Source of the DNA: an uncultured Verrucomicrobiales bacterium
Lineage (GTDB): Bacteria; Verrucomicrobiota; Verrucomicrobiia; Verrucomicrobiales; DEV007
Reading direction: 5' to 3'
NCBI GenBank assembly: GCA_937891465.1
Contig: CALAHF010000165.1
Coordinates: 62,001 to 126,000, forward strand
Length of the DNA stretch: 64,000 nt
The notes under the pieces were generated by a model. The model saw nothing but the letters and a program-made list of their open reading frames with translations, was not told the origin of the DNA and searched no databases. Made by a program: the position numbers and the translations under genes. Below, in pieces: positions 16,649 to 24,787 of the stretch; position 1 is the stretch's first letter, and each line of letters starts with the position of its first letter.

Positions 16649-16902
16649 ACGAAGTTGAAATTTCCCCTAACACTGGAAGTCGGATCAAGGTGGCTGCTTG
16701 AGTCAGCGCCATTATTGGATTGCTGCTGTTTTACGTATTTGGCTATTTCCCGCTGTTGATGTGATTCGTCCACGGAACGAGCCTTCTGGATTCCCTGTCT
16801 CTTTTGGTAGAGACATTTATTAAGTCGACTCTTGTTCCGCTGATTTGGCTGATGGAGGTGTTTCCTGTGCTGGAATCGTATTACGACAATTTTACACCGT
16901 AA
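16645..16902 (+). pseudogene. Third tandem paralogue, with two in-frame TGA codons
   Basis: An 86-codon frame from ATG 16645 to TAA 16900 has TGA at 16699-16701 and 16762-16764. The translated remainder (SAIIGLLLFYVFGYFPLLM, then STLVPLIWLMEVFPVLESYY) follows the helix-plus-aromatic-tail plan of its neighbours. Both TGA codons could derive from TGG (Trp) by single changes. Neither stands near a cysteine motif and no hairpin of SECIS type is evident, so decay is more likely than recoding. Confidence 0.7.
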
Positions 16903-16915
16903 GTGCAAACTCCAA

Positions 16916-17815
16916 TCAACTTGCCAGAACGGCTTCCAATTCACGGCGGAAACTCGAGGTCGCGCTCGACGTCATCGGCTCAGGAAGTTGCAGCTGAGCG
17001 AGAATTCCGCCGGCTGAACTTTGGGCTTCGACGAGGCAAAGCCAGCGATCATCGCTAAGGGAAATTTGGGTCGAGCCAAGCTCGGGAGCTCCGACGGCTT
17101 CACTGAGTTGGTTGATCTGATCAGTTACCAACGAAGCGGCAGCGGAAAGAGCGAGAGTGTCTTCATTTCCGCGTTGGAGCAATTGATACCCAGAAAAATC
17201 GGTGATGGAGAAACCGGTCGCGTCGAACTTCGTGACGGTGGTGTCAGCGAAATCTTCGAGACGTTTTCGAAGCTGTTTGGGCCGCTCTACGGGCGCTTCA
17301 ACGACGGGTTGTTCGTCTTCGGAATCTAAATCTTCGATAACAAACTCAGGCTCAGGTCCAGTCTTGGGTTTTTCATCGTCGAGCGGCGGAAAATCCGGCC
17401 ACAAGGGACTGGGGCCCTTTTGAAACGCGGACTTGAGAAGCCCACCGCGATTGGCGCGATTTCGAACCTCAGCCAGTGCCTGGACAACCTGCGGCTGCCG
17501 CGGAGACTCTTGAGTGGTTGCTTCTTCGGCTTCTTCAACATCATCACCACCACCGTCGTCGTTGCCCAGTGCAAAAACAAATCCATCGGATTTATCAGCA
17601 TCTTCTGGTGGTGCATCGCTGAGTTCGAATTCCGCAGTTGGCACTTCCGGATCCGGGGATTCTTCGGGCGCTGCTGAATCTTCAACCGTGGCATTTTCTT
17701 CTGGCAACGGGGATTCAGCTTCCGGCGTTGGATCCGGACTTTCCTTTTTTCCCTCGATGGAATTTACCAGTTGATTGATCTCGTCTTGATCAATCCATGA
17801 GTCTTGTGAAGTCAT
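16916..17815 (-). CDS. Acidic, disordered protein with a C-terminal folded domain; partner of the ParA-like ATPase
   Basis: 299 residues. Residues 1-170 are rich in Glu, Asp, Pro and Ser and probably disordered; they include [14 protein letters not shown]. The last about 110 residues ([25 protein letters not shown] ... [13 protein letters not shown]) look like a compact alpha/beta domain reminiscent of roadblock/LC7 proteins, but I cannot confirm that. It overlaps the ParA-like gene by 26 bp, so both are translated from one message and probably act together in positioning or polarity. No signal peptide. Confidence 0.65.
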   Translation of the reverse strand: MTSQDSWIDQDEINQLVNSIEGKKESPDPTPEAESPLPEENATVEDSAAPEESPDPEVPTAEFELSDAPPEDADKSDGFVFALGNDDGGGDDVEEAEEATTQESPRQPQVVQALAEVRNRANRGGLLKSAFQKGPSPLWPDFPPLDDEKPKTGPEPEFVIEDLDSEDEQPVVEAPVERPKQLRKRLEDFADTTVTKFDATGFSITDFSGYQLLQRGNEDTLALSAAASLVTDQINQLSEAVGAPELGSTQISLSDDRWLCLVEAQSSAGGILAQLQLPEPMTSSATSSFRRELEAVLAS

Positions 17816-18797
17816 CTTCTTCTATAAGGTCGTCCTTTTCCGGTTGAAGTTCAAGTCCGAGGCGAGATTCGAGTTCCCGAGCGAGTTTTTCGAACGATTT
17901 TGCTCCAACGTTGCGGCCCCGTTTCAGCAAAGCGATTGGGGCACCAGCGCGACTGGCTCGAAAAAAACTGCGGTCGCGTGGAATGACCGTTTCCAAGACA
18001 AATTCGCACGGAAGCAGCATTCTGAATTCTTTTTCAAAATCATGAGCGTCAGGATCGTCCACATCAAGCATAGTCAGCAAAATGCCGGCGAGTTTCGTTT
18101 CTGTGCGACCTTTTTCCCTAATTTTTGCCAGGAATCGAAGTGCGTTGGAAATGCCTCGTTGACTGAGAGGCTCTGCTTGCTGGGGGAGCAGTAGATGGCT
18201 GCAAACGGATGCAATGGGTCCAGTAATGGGGCAGGTCAATGCCGGGGTGTCAAAAATGATGAGGTCGAATCTTTCTACGCTTTTCAGTAAGGTGAAGAAG
18301 CGGTGAAGCTGCATCTCCAACTGGCGCTCGGCAGGAATGGTTTCGAAAAAATCATCGCTCGAATGACTGCCCACGGGCATGATCGAAAATTTGGGGAGTC
18401 GAGTGGGGAGAATAAAGGCTTCAACTTCGCCGGAACGATCCAACCCTGTTGATTCGTCGATCGCACCCTGTTTCATATTAGGGCTATCTTCCGGTTCAGC
18501 TGCCGCTGAAACCTCAGACCGCTGGCGAGCCAGCTTTTCGCCCTCTTGGTTCATATCAGGACTATCTTCCGGTCCTGCGCCCTGTTGGTTCGCCGATTTT
18601 TTTCCGGTAAGAAAATCGTAGAAACCGGACGCGTTGCGGGCCTTTTGGGAAAGCGAAGCGCCGACTCCGCCTTGAGGGTCGGCGTCGATCAAGAGCACGT
18701 TCCACCTTGCGGAAGCGAGGGCATAGGCAAGGTTAACAGCGACGGTAGTCTTGCCTGAGCCGCCTTTTTGGCTGGCGATTGCGAGCGTTTGTGTCAA
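17790..18797 (-). CDS. ParA/MinD-type ATPase with a repeat-derived insertion
   Basis: 335 residues. Deviant Walker A KGGSGKTT near residues 11-18 (signature lysine preceding the loop), DADPQGGVG switch [11 protein letters not shown] switch II and [13 protein letters not shown]. These ATPases dimerise on DNA or membrane to position cargo. Between FLTGKK (residue 67) and EAFILPT (residue 127) lies an inserted segment of about 55 residues with two similar blocks ([13 protein letters not shown] and [12 protein letters not shown]); its DNA is a composite copy of the interspersed palindromic element. In ParA homologues this place is a short loop, so the fold should tolerate it. No parB or parS is evident nearby. 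Confidence 0.88.
   Translation of the reverse strand: MTQTLAIASQKGGSGKTTVAVNLAYALASARWNVLLIDADPQGGVGASLSQKARNASGFYDFLTGKKSANQQGAGPEDSPDMNQEGEKLARQRSEVSAAAEPEDSPNMKQGAIDESTGLDRSGEVEAFILPTRLPKFSIMPVGSHSSDDFFETIPAERQLEMQLHRFFTLLKSVERFDLIIFDTPALTCPITGPIASVCSHLLLPQQAEPLSQRGISNALRFLAKIREKGRTETKLAGILLTMLDVDDPDAHDFEKEFRMLLPCEFVLETVIPRDRSFFRASRAGAPIALLKRGRNVGAKSFEKLARELESRLGLELQPEKDDLIEEDDFTRLMD
18436..18593. repeat. Composite palindromic element inserted in frame in the ParA-like gene
   Basis: On the plus strand it begins CGATCCAACCCTGTTGATTCG and ends CGCCCTGTTGGTTCG. Inside are two direct repeats of about 33 bp (18471-18505 and 18550-18582, both TTCATAT-AGG-CTATCTTCCGG) and a central hairpin GCTGGCGAGCCAGC. 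The central part CTCAGACCGC ... TTTTCGCCC also occurs between the arms of the copy at 28834-28953, which shows that this is one element family and not chance. The reading frame of the host gene stays open through it. Confidence 0.8.
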
Positions 18798-18940
18798 ATC
18801 GGTAAGGTTTGGTGTGGGTTTGGGCGCCGAATTTACGCTGGATTGATCAAATCAGCAATCGGACGATTTTGAGATTGTCGGAAGCCGTGTCGTTTTGTAA
18901 TATGATGGTGCGGAGGCAAATTTTCTGCGCGTGAAAAAGT

Positions 18941-20533
18941 ATGAATTCCAAACAAGTTGTTATGAAAAAATCGGGCCGGATGGCGTTGGTAGTTGGTTTG
19001 ATGGTGGTGCTGGCGTCGAGTGGCGCAGCAATGGCAGACACGATCAAAATGAATGATGGAAGTGAGATCAGCGGCAAGATCGTGTTGGAGGGGAGTGATT
19101 TTGTGAAAATTGAGCTCCAAACCTCAGCAACGATCAAAGAGTCGAAGATGATCAAAAAGTCTGATATCAAACAGATCCTGAAAACGGCACCGGATGATTT
19201 GGAGTGGGAAAAAATTCAAAAACTGGTTCCGACAAGTTCGCTCACGAGTGCATCCAATTACCGCACGATGATTGAAGCGGGTCCCAAAGCGTTTATTGCG
19301 ACCTATCCAAACAGCATTCACAAAGCAAAAGTGAGTGAGATTTTAAAGACTCTGAATGAGGAGTTGGATAAAGTGGAGCGAGGCTACCAGAAAATTGAAG
19401 ACGAATGGTTCAGCCCCGAGGATCGCCAGAATTTTTCAATGCGGGTTGAGGCGAAGAAGCGCTATCTGGCGATGCAGAATCAGGTGGCACAGCACAATCT
19501 GCCTGCATATGTCCAGGCCATGCGGAGTTTTCAGATATTGGATGAAAATCACTTCGGAAGTCCGGGACACGCCCAGGCCGTTGCTGGAGTTAAAGAGCTT
19601 CTTCCTGTGATTGGTCAAACGGCGACTCGCTTTCTTCGTGATGTGAATGCGCGAAATCAGCAATTCGAAAGGGACAAAGAGCTGTTGGATGCCGGGGCAA
19701 AGGCTCAGGTGTTGGCCGCAAGGGAGCGCGAAGAGATCATGTATCAAAGGAGTCTGGCTGCGGATAAGGCAGCTGGAGTCAAGTGGGTCGGGGTCAATAT
19801 TCGATCTACAGAATCTCTTACGGCTCTGATTACGCTGGTGAAATCAGAGATCGAGCGGCTGAAGTCGGTTGATGCAGTGGCTTTGAAAGCCCGTGCTGAA
19901 AAGCTTTACGAGGCTGATAAATTGATCGCTGAAGACAAGTTGGTCGACGCAAAGGTGATTGTTTCACAAATTGAGGCTTTGCCGGGAGAACCAAAACTCA
20001 AGTCTTCCAGAAAGAAGAAAAAATCTTCCGGTTCGGATAAGTCCCCTGAGAAAACGGCAAAATCCTATTACGTCGCCGTCTCACAGAAATTGGCTGATAA
20101 GCTTGCTGCGGAGGCGCAAGCTACGGCAGATGCTGCTGCGGAGGCTGAAGCTGCGAAAGTGGTGGGCAATGGTAAAAAGAAAGATGACAAAACGGCTGCT
20201 GCCCCAGCAGGTGGCGACGGTGACGCGGCTGCAAAAGGCGAAAATGCCGCAGCCACAGAGCCTTCTGGTCGTCGCAACATTCTTGGTGTGATTGCAAAAT
20301 CGGATGAACCGGAAGTAAAAGAGGAGCCGGAAGAAAAGAAGAAAAAACCGACGAAAAAGAAAAAAACCGGTACCAATTGGGACGAAAAGAGGAAAGCAGC
20401 TGAGGCTCGCGGAGGAAGCGGTAGTAGTGACGGTGGATACCCAATCTGGGTATACACGATTGGTATCGCTGTCGTGCTCGGAGCCGTCGTCGGGGTGATG
20501 AAAGCAATGGGAATCGGCGGAGCGAAAGAGTGA
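18941..20533 (+). CDS. Exported/membrane-anchored Lys-Ala-rich protein of unknown function
   Basis: 530 residues. A signal peptide or N-terminal anchor (residues about 10-32, ALVVGLMVVLASSGAAMAD) is followed by a small beta-rich unit (TIKMNDGSEISGKIVLEGSDF, like repeats that sense or bind surfaces), a long helical region, a Lys/Ala/Glu-rich low-complexity part (residues about 350-500) and one C-terminal membrane helix (IWVYTIGIAVVLGAVVGVMKAM). This plan is common among Verrucomicrobia-type proteins of unknown role. The start at 18941 could instead be ATG 18962 (MKKSGRM), which gives a more standard signal peptide. Confidence 0.8.
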   Translation: MNSKQVVMKKSGRMALVVGLMVVLASSGAAMADTIKMNDGSEISGKIVLEGSDFVKIELQTSATIKESKMIKKSDIKQILKTAPDDLEWEKIQKLVPTSSLTSASNYRTMIEAGPKAFIATYPNSIHKAKVSEILKTLNEELDKVERGYQKIEDEWFSPEDRQNFSMRVEAKKRYLAMQNQVAQHNLPAYVQAMRSFQILDENHFGSPGHAQAVAGVKELLPVIGQTATRFLRDVNARNQQFERDKELLDAGAKAQVLAAREREEIMYQRSLAADKAAGVKWVGVNIRSTESLTALITLVKSEIERLKSVDAVALKARAEKLYEADKLIAEDKLVDAKVIVSQIEALPGEPKLKSSRKKKKSSGSDKSPEKTAKSYYVAVSQKLADKLAAEAQATADAAAEAEAAKVVGNGKKKDDKTAAAPAGGDGDAAAKGENAAATEPSGRRNILGVIAKSDEPEVKEEPEEKKKKPTKKKKTGTNWDEKRKAAEARGGSGSSDGGYPIWVYTIGIAVVLGAVVGVMKAMGIGGAKE

Positions 20534-20552
20534 TCCAGCAATCCCTGAAATT

Positions 20553-21224
20553 TTACGGACTTAGCCGGCGAATGCTCCAATTTGGAGTGTCGTCGGCTTT
20601 TTCGTAGCTAAAACGATCGTGTAACCGGCTGGGTTGCCCCTGCCAAAATTCGAAGCTTGATGGGATGAGGCGGTAGCCGCCCCAGAATTCGGGAAGCGGA
20701 ACGGAATCGGCTTCGCCGGTATCTGGAAAACGCTTCCGAAATTTATCATCGCGCTGCACCAACCACTCTCGATTTTCGATGAACCGACTTTGTCTGGAAA
20801 CCCAGGCACCAATGCGGCTTGCGTAGGGCCGGGAAAAAAAATAGGCCTCAGATTCCTCTTTGCTCAATTTCTCCACATTGCCTTTGAAATGCACCTGTCG
20901 TTCCAGCTCCTTCCACAGGAAAATCCCGGAAGCCACGGGATTGGCCGCTAATTCTTTCCCTTTGCGACTTTCGTAATTCGTGAAAAATCCGAAGCCGGTT
21001 CTCGAATCCAACTGTTTCAGTAGAATGGTGCGAGCCGTTGGAATTCCATCGCTGCCGATAGTGGAGAGTATCATCGCATTTGGATCGCGAATTTTTGCTG
21101 CGACGGCATCGTTGAACCAATTCGAAAACTGCATATAGGGGTCTTCGGAAAGGTCGGAGCGCCTCAGTGTCCCCGCGGTATAGTTCTCCCGCATGTCAGC
21201 GATTTTGGATGAAGCAGTCGTCAT
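20553..21224 (-). CDS. pdxH: Pyridoxamine 5'-phosphate oxidase
   Basis: 223 residues. FMN-dependent oxidation of pyridoxine or pyridoxamine 5'-phosphate to pyridoxal phosphate. Recognised by NAMILSTIGSDGIPTARTILLK (FMN and substrate contacts), GFFTNYESRKGKEL, RQVHFKGNVEKLS, ESEAYFFSRPYASRIGAWVSRQS and the C-terminal WQGQPSRLHDRF ... WSIRRLSP with the terminal RLSP tail. It converges on the preceding gene and its last codons form part of a hairpin. Start at 21224; the repeat copy at 21288 lies upstream. Confidence 0.96.
   Translation of the reverse strand: MTTASSKIADMRENYTAGTLRRSDLSEDPYMQFSNWFNDAVAAKIRDPNAMILSTIGSDGIPTARTILLKQLDSRTGFGFFTNYESRKGKELAANPVASGIFLWKELERQVHFKGNVEKLSKEESEAYFFSRPYASRIGAWVSRQSRFIENREWLVQRDDKFRKRFPDTGEADSVPLPEFWGGYRLIPSSFEFWQGQPSRLHDRFSYEKADDTPNWSIRRLSP
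20563..20602 (+). terminator. Terminator within the 3' end of pdxH
   Basis: AGCCGGCGA pairs with TCGTCGGCT (one mismatch), extended inward by CTCCAA/TTGGAG, and is followed by TTTTT on the plus strand. It lies 30 bp after the stop of the plus-strand gene and overlaps the last codons of convergent pdxH. Confidence 0.75.
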
Positions 21225-21287
21225 GGGAGAATATACGCTGTATCAATGCCGCCTGATTAAAAAAATTGAGCCATTTTCGTTTTTCCT

Positions 21288-21330
21288 GATTCAAAAGGGG
21301 GGGAACGACGAATCGCCCCTATTGACTCGT
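21288..21330. repeat. Palindromic element, degenerate copy 5
   Basis: GATTCAAAAGGGG and CCCCTATTGACTCG keep the arm spacing and the inner GAACGACGAAT, with several changes from consensus. It lies between pdxH and the YwaF-like gene; the rest of that 250-bp gap shows no gene apart from the upstream frame discussed for the YwaF-like protein. Confidence 0.6.
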
Positions 21331-21481
21331 GGTAGCAAATTTGGCAGATTTTTGAATCGCCGATCTTTTCCAGAACCCTCCGCCCTTTACTTTTTATGAC
21401 CGTCAGCACCTGGCTGTTTTCTGGATTGGTTTCGTCGCACTAATCTGGCTGATTTGGTCGGAAAAGCGATGGCCGGAGCGG

Positions 21482-22072
21482 TTGCCGAGAATTCAGGCCT
21501 GCGTGATCGCCGTTGTCCTATTTTTGATTTTTCCATTGAACGTCTGGATTTATCCTCAGATGGGATTTCAACGCCCCTGGCCGATGCATTTGTGTGATTG
21601 GGCGGCTGTGACGGGTGGGCTTGCACTGTTAACGCAACGTCAATTTCTCATCGAGCTGACTTATTTTTGGGCGATTGCCGGAGGACTCAATGCGCTTTTG
21701 ACGCCGGATGTACATGAGGGTTTCCCGCATCCACGGTTTGTGGTCTTCTTTATTCATCACATCGCGATTGTTGCCGTGGCAGTTTGGATGACCGTTGGAA
21801 TGCACCGTTATCCGCGAAAAAATGCAGTGTGGAAAGTGTTTGGCTGGACTCAACTTTTTGTAATTGCGGCGATGGTCATCAATCATTTCACAGGGCATAA
21901 CTACGGGTTTCTTGCATTTAAACCTGATATCGATCACCCGCTGCTGGACATCATTGGTCCGTGGCCGTGGTATATTCTATCGCTCGAGTTGGTCACCCTG
22001 ATTATATTTTTGATCCTCGATCTGCCGTGGGTTTTTGTGCGGAAATTTGGTCGGAGAGCCACGGATGCGTGA
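21482..22072 (+). CDS. YwaF/TIGR02206-type integral membrane protein, start uncertain
   Basis: Five or six membrane helices. PWPMHLCDWAAVTGGLALL, a loop HEGFPHPRFVVFFIHHIAIV and the C-terminal LLDIIGPWPWYILSLELVTLIIFLI match the YwaF/TIGR02206 group of unknown function. The given TTG start removes the first helix. The frame continues upstream through YDRQHLAVFWIGFVALIWLIW, which matches the family N-terminus, to a TGA at 21353; no ATG, GTG or TTG occurs there between 21356 and 21396. A non-standard start (ATC at 21356) or a sequence change may explain this. Confidence 0.75.
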   Translation: MPRIQACVIAVVLFLIFPLNVWIYPQMGFQRPWPMHLCDWAAVTGGLALLTQRQFLIELTYFWAIAGGLNALLTPDVHEGFPHPRFVVFFIHHIAIVAVAVWMTVGMHRYPRKNAVWKVFGWTQLFVIAAMVINHFTGHNYGFLAFKPDIDHPLLDIIGPWPWYILSLELVTLIIFLILDLPWVFVRKFGRRATDA

Positions 22073-22136
22073 TCCTACCTTGATTTCGTCTGGCATTCCT
22101 CAAAAATGAGGCGACTCTAGGGCAGACAAAATTTTT

Positions 22137-22472
22137 ATGGCTAAAGACGAAGGAAAATCTGTAGAACTCGAGGGGACGATTCACACCGTACTTCCCGGAA
22201 CCATGTTTCGCGTTGAATTGGAAGGCGGGCACTTGGTTTTGGCTCACATTTCAGGGAAAATGCGTAAGCGTTTCATCCGTCTTGTGGCAGGAGATTTGGT
22301 GAAAATCGAAATGTCGCCCTACGACACAGAGAAAGCCCGAATCGTTTACCGGATTGACCCACGTCGTCCCGGAGGCCCGAATTTTCGCGCACGGACGCCC
22401 CGCAATATGGCACGTCCCGGTCAGCCCAAGAAGCGGCCGAAGCCAAACAATCAGAAGCACAAAAAGCGCTAA
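22137..22472 (+). CDS. infA: Translation initiation factor IF-1 with basic C-terminal tail
   Basis: 111 residues. The S1-type OB fold ([64 protein letters not shown]) spans residues 8-75 and is clear IF-1, which binds the ribosomal A site during initiation. Typical bacterial IF-1 ends near residue 72; here about 36 Pro/Arg/Lys-rich residues follow ([16 protein letters not shown] ... NNQKHKKR). The tail may contact rRNA; that is inference. A weak terminator covers the stop codon. Confidence 0.93.
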   Translation: MAKDEGKSVELEGTIHTVLPGTMFRVELEGGHLVLAHISGKMRKRFIRLVAGDLVKIEMSPYDTEKARIVYRIDPRRPGGPNFRARTPRNMARPGQPKKRPKPNNQKHKKR

Positions 22473-22491
22473 TTCAGTGGCTTCTTTTTTT
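22453..22491 (+). terminator. Weak terminator after infA
   Basis: AGAAGC at 22453 pairs with GCTTCT at 22480, followed by a run of T. The loop is about 21 bases, which is long, so efficiency is doubtful. The left arm lies inside the last infA codons. Confidence 0.45.
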
Positions 22492-22518
22492 TATTCACCT
22501 CGGTTTTTCATTTTCTGA

Positions 22519-23067
22519 ATGAGTGCCGATGCGTTTGCGACTCTCGATTTTCCCCGGCGGCTTGTGCTGTCGATGGAAGAAATTGAAGGTCGGTGGCGCG
22601 AATTGAGTCGTGAATCGCATCCGGATTCTGATTCGGGCGATTCTGACCGTGCCGCTGATGTTAATCGTGCCTATGAAACACTGCGTTCCCCGGGCTCACG
22701 ACTTCGCCATTGGCTGGAGCTAAATGCTGTCGAAATTCCTCGCAACGCAAGTATCGACGAGGATTTGATGGCTCAGTTTACTGAGATTGGCAGTCTTCTG
22801 GCATTGGCCGACGCTTTTATGGCGAAGAAAAATGCCGCCACCAGCGCGATCGCGAAAGCGTTGATTGCTGATGAGGAATTTGCCGTGCAAAAGGATGTGC
22901 AAAACCGAATGGGTCATTTGAAGGCGCAAATCGAAGCGATTTCAGATCAATTCAACGCATTTGAAGCTGATTATGTTGCTGCGGTTCGTGGATTGGAAAA
23001 ATTGCGATTTTTAGAAAAATGGAATCAGCAATGCCAAGAGCGCCTCGTCTCGATCCTGTCTTCATAA
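22519..23067 (+). CDS. HscB-like J-domain co-chaperone
   Basis: 182 residues. The N-terminal J domain (AFATLDFPRRLVLSMEEIEGRWRELSRESHPD) has the HPD tripeptide near residues 34-36 that stimulates Hsp70 ATPase; a C-terminal three-helix region (LMAQFTEIGSLLALADAF ... RFLEKWNQQCQERLV) resembles the cluster-scaffold-binding domain of HscB. The zinc ribbon of some HscB forms is absent. Probable role: iron-sulfur cluster delivery with HscA/DnaK. No isc or suf gene is nearby. It converges on nnr with one base between the stops. Confidence 0.8.
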   Translation: MSADAFATLDFPRRLVLSMEEIEGRWRELSRESHPDSDSGDSDRAADVNRAYETLRSPGSRLRHWLELNAVEIPRNASIDEDLMAQFTEIGSLLALADAFMAKKNAATSAIAKALIADEEFAVQKDVQNRMGHLKAQIEAISDQFNAFEADYVAAVRGLEKLRFLEKWNQQCQERLVSILSS

Positions 23068-23068
23068 A

Positions 23069-24532
23069 TCAAAAATCGCCACTTTTCAGGGATCGAAATG
23101 CTCGTCCCAATCGGTTGGCAATCATTACCGCTGAAAGGGACTCGGCCGATTCACCGTCTTCAAAAATCGCGATTTCAGCAGCTCGCCCGACCAACCAACT
23201 GCCGACAATCGCAGCGCGGGCTGGCGATAATTTCCGAGCGATCAATGCGGCAGAGAGTCCTGTCAAAACGTCGCCAATTCCGCCCGTAGCCATTCCCGGA
23301 TGGCCAGTGGAGTTGTAGGTGAGGGGGGCGGTTTCGTCTGAATTAGCGATCACGGATCGCGATCCCTTCAGTAATATTGAGGCTCCGGTTCGTTTTGAAA
23401 ACTCGGTCGCGATTTCATCCCGGGTGAGGTTTCGAAAATCCCCAAAAAGTCGGCTCATTTCCCCGGGGTGGGGTGTCAGAAGCCGTGGATGAGTAAATTT
23501 GGGGATCGATTCAGATTCGGCAAGCCAGTTCAGTCCGTCCGCATCGACCACAGCTGGTCGTGGATCATTCAGGATAAGGTTCAGAATATCGTCGCGTTTG
23601 GCTGGCCCCAACCCTGGACCAATTGCGAGAACATCAGCATTGAATTCAGTGACTTCAGAAAAATCCGAAGTCGGGCGGACCATGATTTCGGGAGGTGCCG
23701 AAGCGGCGACGATGGGATAAATCGACTCCTCGGCAAAAATGGTAACGAGTCCCGCGCCGCCATGTAGAGCACCAAGTCCGGCCAAAACCGCCGCTCCAGT
23801 CATTCCGCGAGAACCGGCGATGATGACAACCCGACCGGTGGAACCCTTGTGTTTTCCAAAATCGCGAGGACTCAGCCATGCACGTAAGACTTTGGAGTTG
23901 GCGACTTGCTCGGGGCCAAATTTCTTGATTGCGGTGGACAGTTCCGGGAGTGGAATTTTCACCAAGCGGCCGACCTGATCGACGGCGTCATCAGCGACCA
24001 ATTCCAATTTAAATTCGCAAATCGAAAGAGTAAAATCTGCCGTAACACCATTTTTCTGTCCAACTCCCGAAGGCAGATCGACGGCAAATACGGTGGCGTG
24101 TTCGTTTTTCCGTATGGAGTTAATTTCACCTGCAAGGTCTCCGATTTTTCCTCGAAGGGGGCCGTTGCTTCCAATTCCCAACAAGCCGTCGACCACGACG
24201 TGATGACTGTTTGCGTGAAAATCAGTGTTCGATGTCTGACTTAAAAACTCGATCCGTTTCTTCTGTGAGAGAGGTGTCAGCTCAGTTGAAGCATGGGATT
24301 CAACGGTCTCAACGAACCATCCTTGTTTTTTGAGACGTGTTCCAATCACATAGGTATCGCCACCATTGTTCCCCCTACCGCAGAAAAGGGTGAGCCTTCC
24401 CCGTTTGGGGAAGAATTGGATAATTGCTTTCGCGCAACGTGCGCCGGCTTCGTCCATCAGTGTTTCGGCCTCGACACCAGTGGTGAACAATCGGCATTCT
24501 GCTGCCTGCATTTCTGCGGTGGAAACGATCAT
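23069..24532 (-). CDS. nnr: Bifunctional NAD(P)H-hydrate epimerase/dehydratase
   Basis: 487 residues. Residues 1-210 are the YjeF N-terminal epimerase (LMDEAGARCAKAI, LTLFCGRGNNGGDTYVIGTRL, VVDGLLGIGSNGPLRG); residues about 220-485 are the ribokinase-like dehydratase (GSTGRVVIIAGSRGMTGAAVLAGLGALHGGAGLVT, AIGPGLG, RLLTPHPGEMSRLFG, GHPGMATGGIGDVLTG). Together they repair hydrated NADH and NADPH in the cytosol using ADP. Length and domain order are normal. The start ATG at 24532 has a repeat copy about 30 bp upstream. Confidence 0.95.
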   Translation of the reverse strand: MIVSTAEMQAAECRLFTTGVEAETLMDEAGARCAKAIIQFFPKRGRLTLFCGRGNNGGDTYVIGTRLKKQGWFVETVESHASTELTPLSQKKRIEFLSQTSNTDFHANSHHVVVDGLLGIGSNGPLRGKIGDLAGEINSIRKNEHATVFAVDLPSGVGQKNGVTADFTLSICEFKLELVADDAVDQVGRLVKIPLPELSTAIKKFGPEQVANSKVLRAWLSPRDFGKHKGSTGRVVIIAGSRGMTGAAVLAGLGALHGGAGLVTIFAEESIYPIVAASAPPEIMVRPTSDFSEVTEFNADVLAIGPGLGPAKRDDILNLILNDPRPAVVDADGLNWLAESESIPKFTHPRLLTPHPGEMSRLFGDFRNLTRDEIATEFSKRTGASILLKGSRSVIANSDETAPLTYNSTGHPGMATGGIGDVLTGLSAALIARKLSPARAAIVGSWLVGRAAEIAIFEDGESAESLSAVMIANRLGRAFRSLKSGDF

Positions 24533-24561
24533 GTCCGGAAGTTACGATTCTGCCGCGTCAT

Positions 24562-24698
24562 GAGTCAACAGGGTTCGATCGATGAATCAACCCTACCAAA
24601 TTGCGTGAGGGTTAGATCGTTTAATTTTAGTAAAAACGTCGTCGCGAACTGGTTGGGTTCAGACAGGTGTATGCCGGTCTTTTATCGTCGATGAATCG
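24562..24698. repeat. Composite repeat: palindromic element copy 6 plus second module
   Basis: 24562-24606 is the palindrome (left arm GAGTCAACAGGGTT, decayed right arm AACCCTACCAAATTGCG). It runs on into GTCGTCGCGAACTGGTTGGG and ACAGGTGTATGCCGGTCTTTT. The whole matches 14590-14730 over more than 100 bp with scattered differences. Nothing else is visible in the 255-bp gap before the next gene. Confidence 0.75.
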
Positions 24699-24787
24699 TA
24701 GAAAATACGGAATCGGTAAAGCCAAAAATTTACCGTGAGAACTTACGCATTATTCTCGACCAACCCACGGCCTTCAGATTGATCAAA

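Noticed and set aside
16645-16902. Two in-frame TGA codons as possible selenocysteines
   Set aside because: They do not fall in a Cys or redox motif, no hairpin follows at SECIS spacing, and both can be explained as TGG-to-TGA changes in a decaying third paralogue.
20068-20580. Antisense open frame of 170 codons with phenylalanine/serine-rich text
   Set aside because: It is the mirror of the Lys/Ala-rich gene on the plus strand; its composition follows from that gene's codons.
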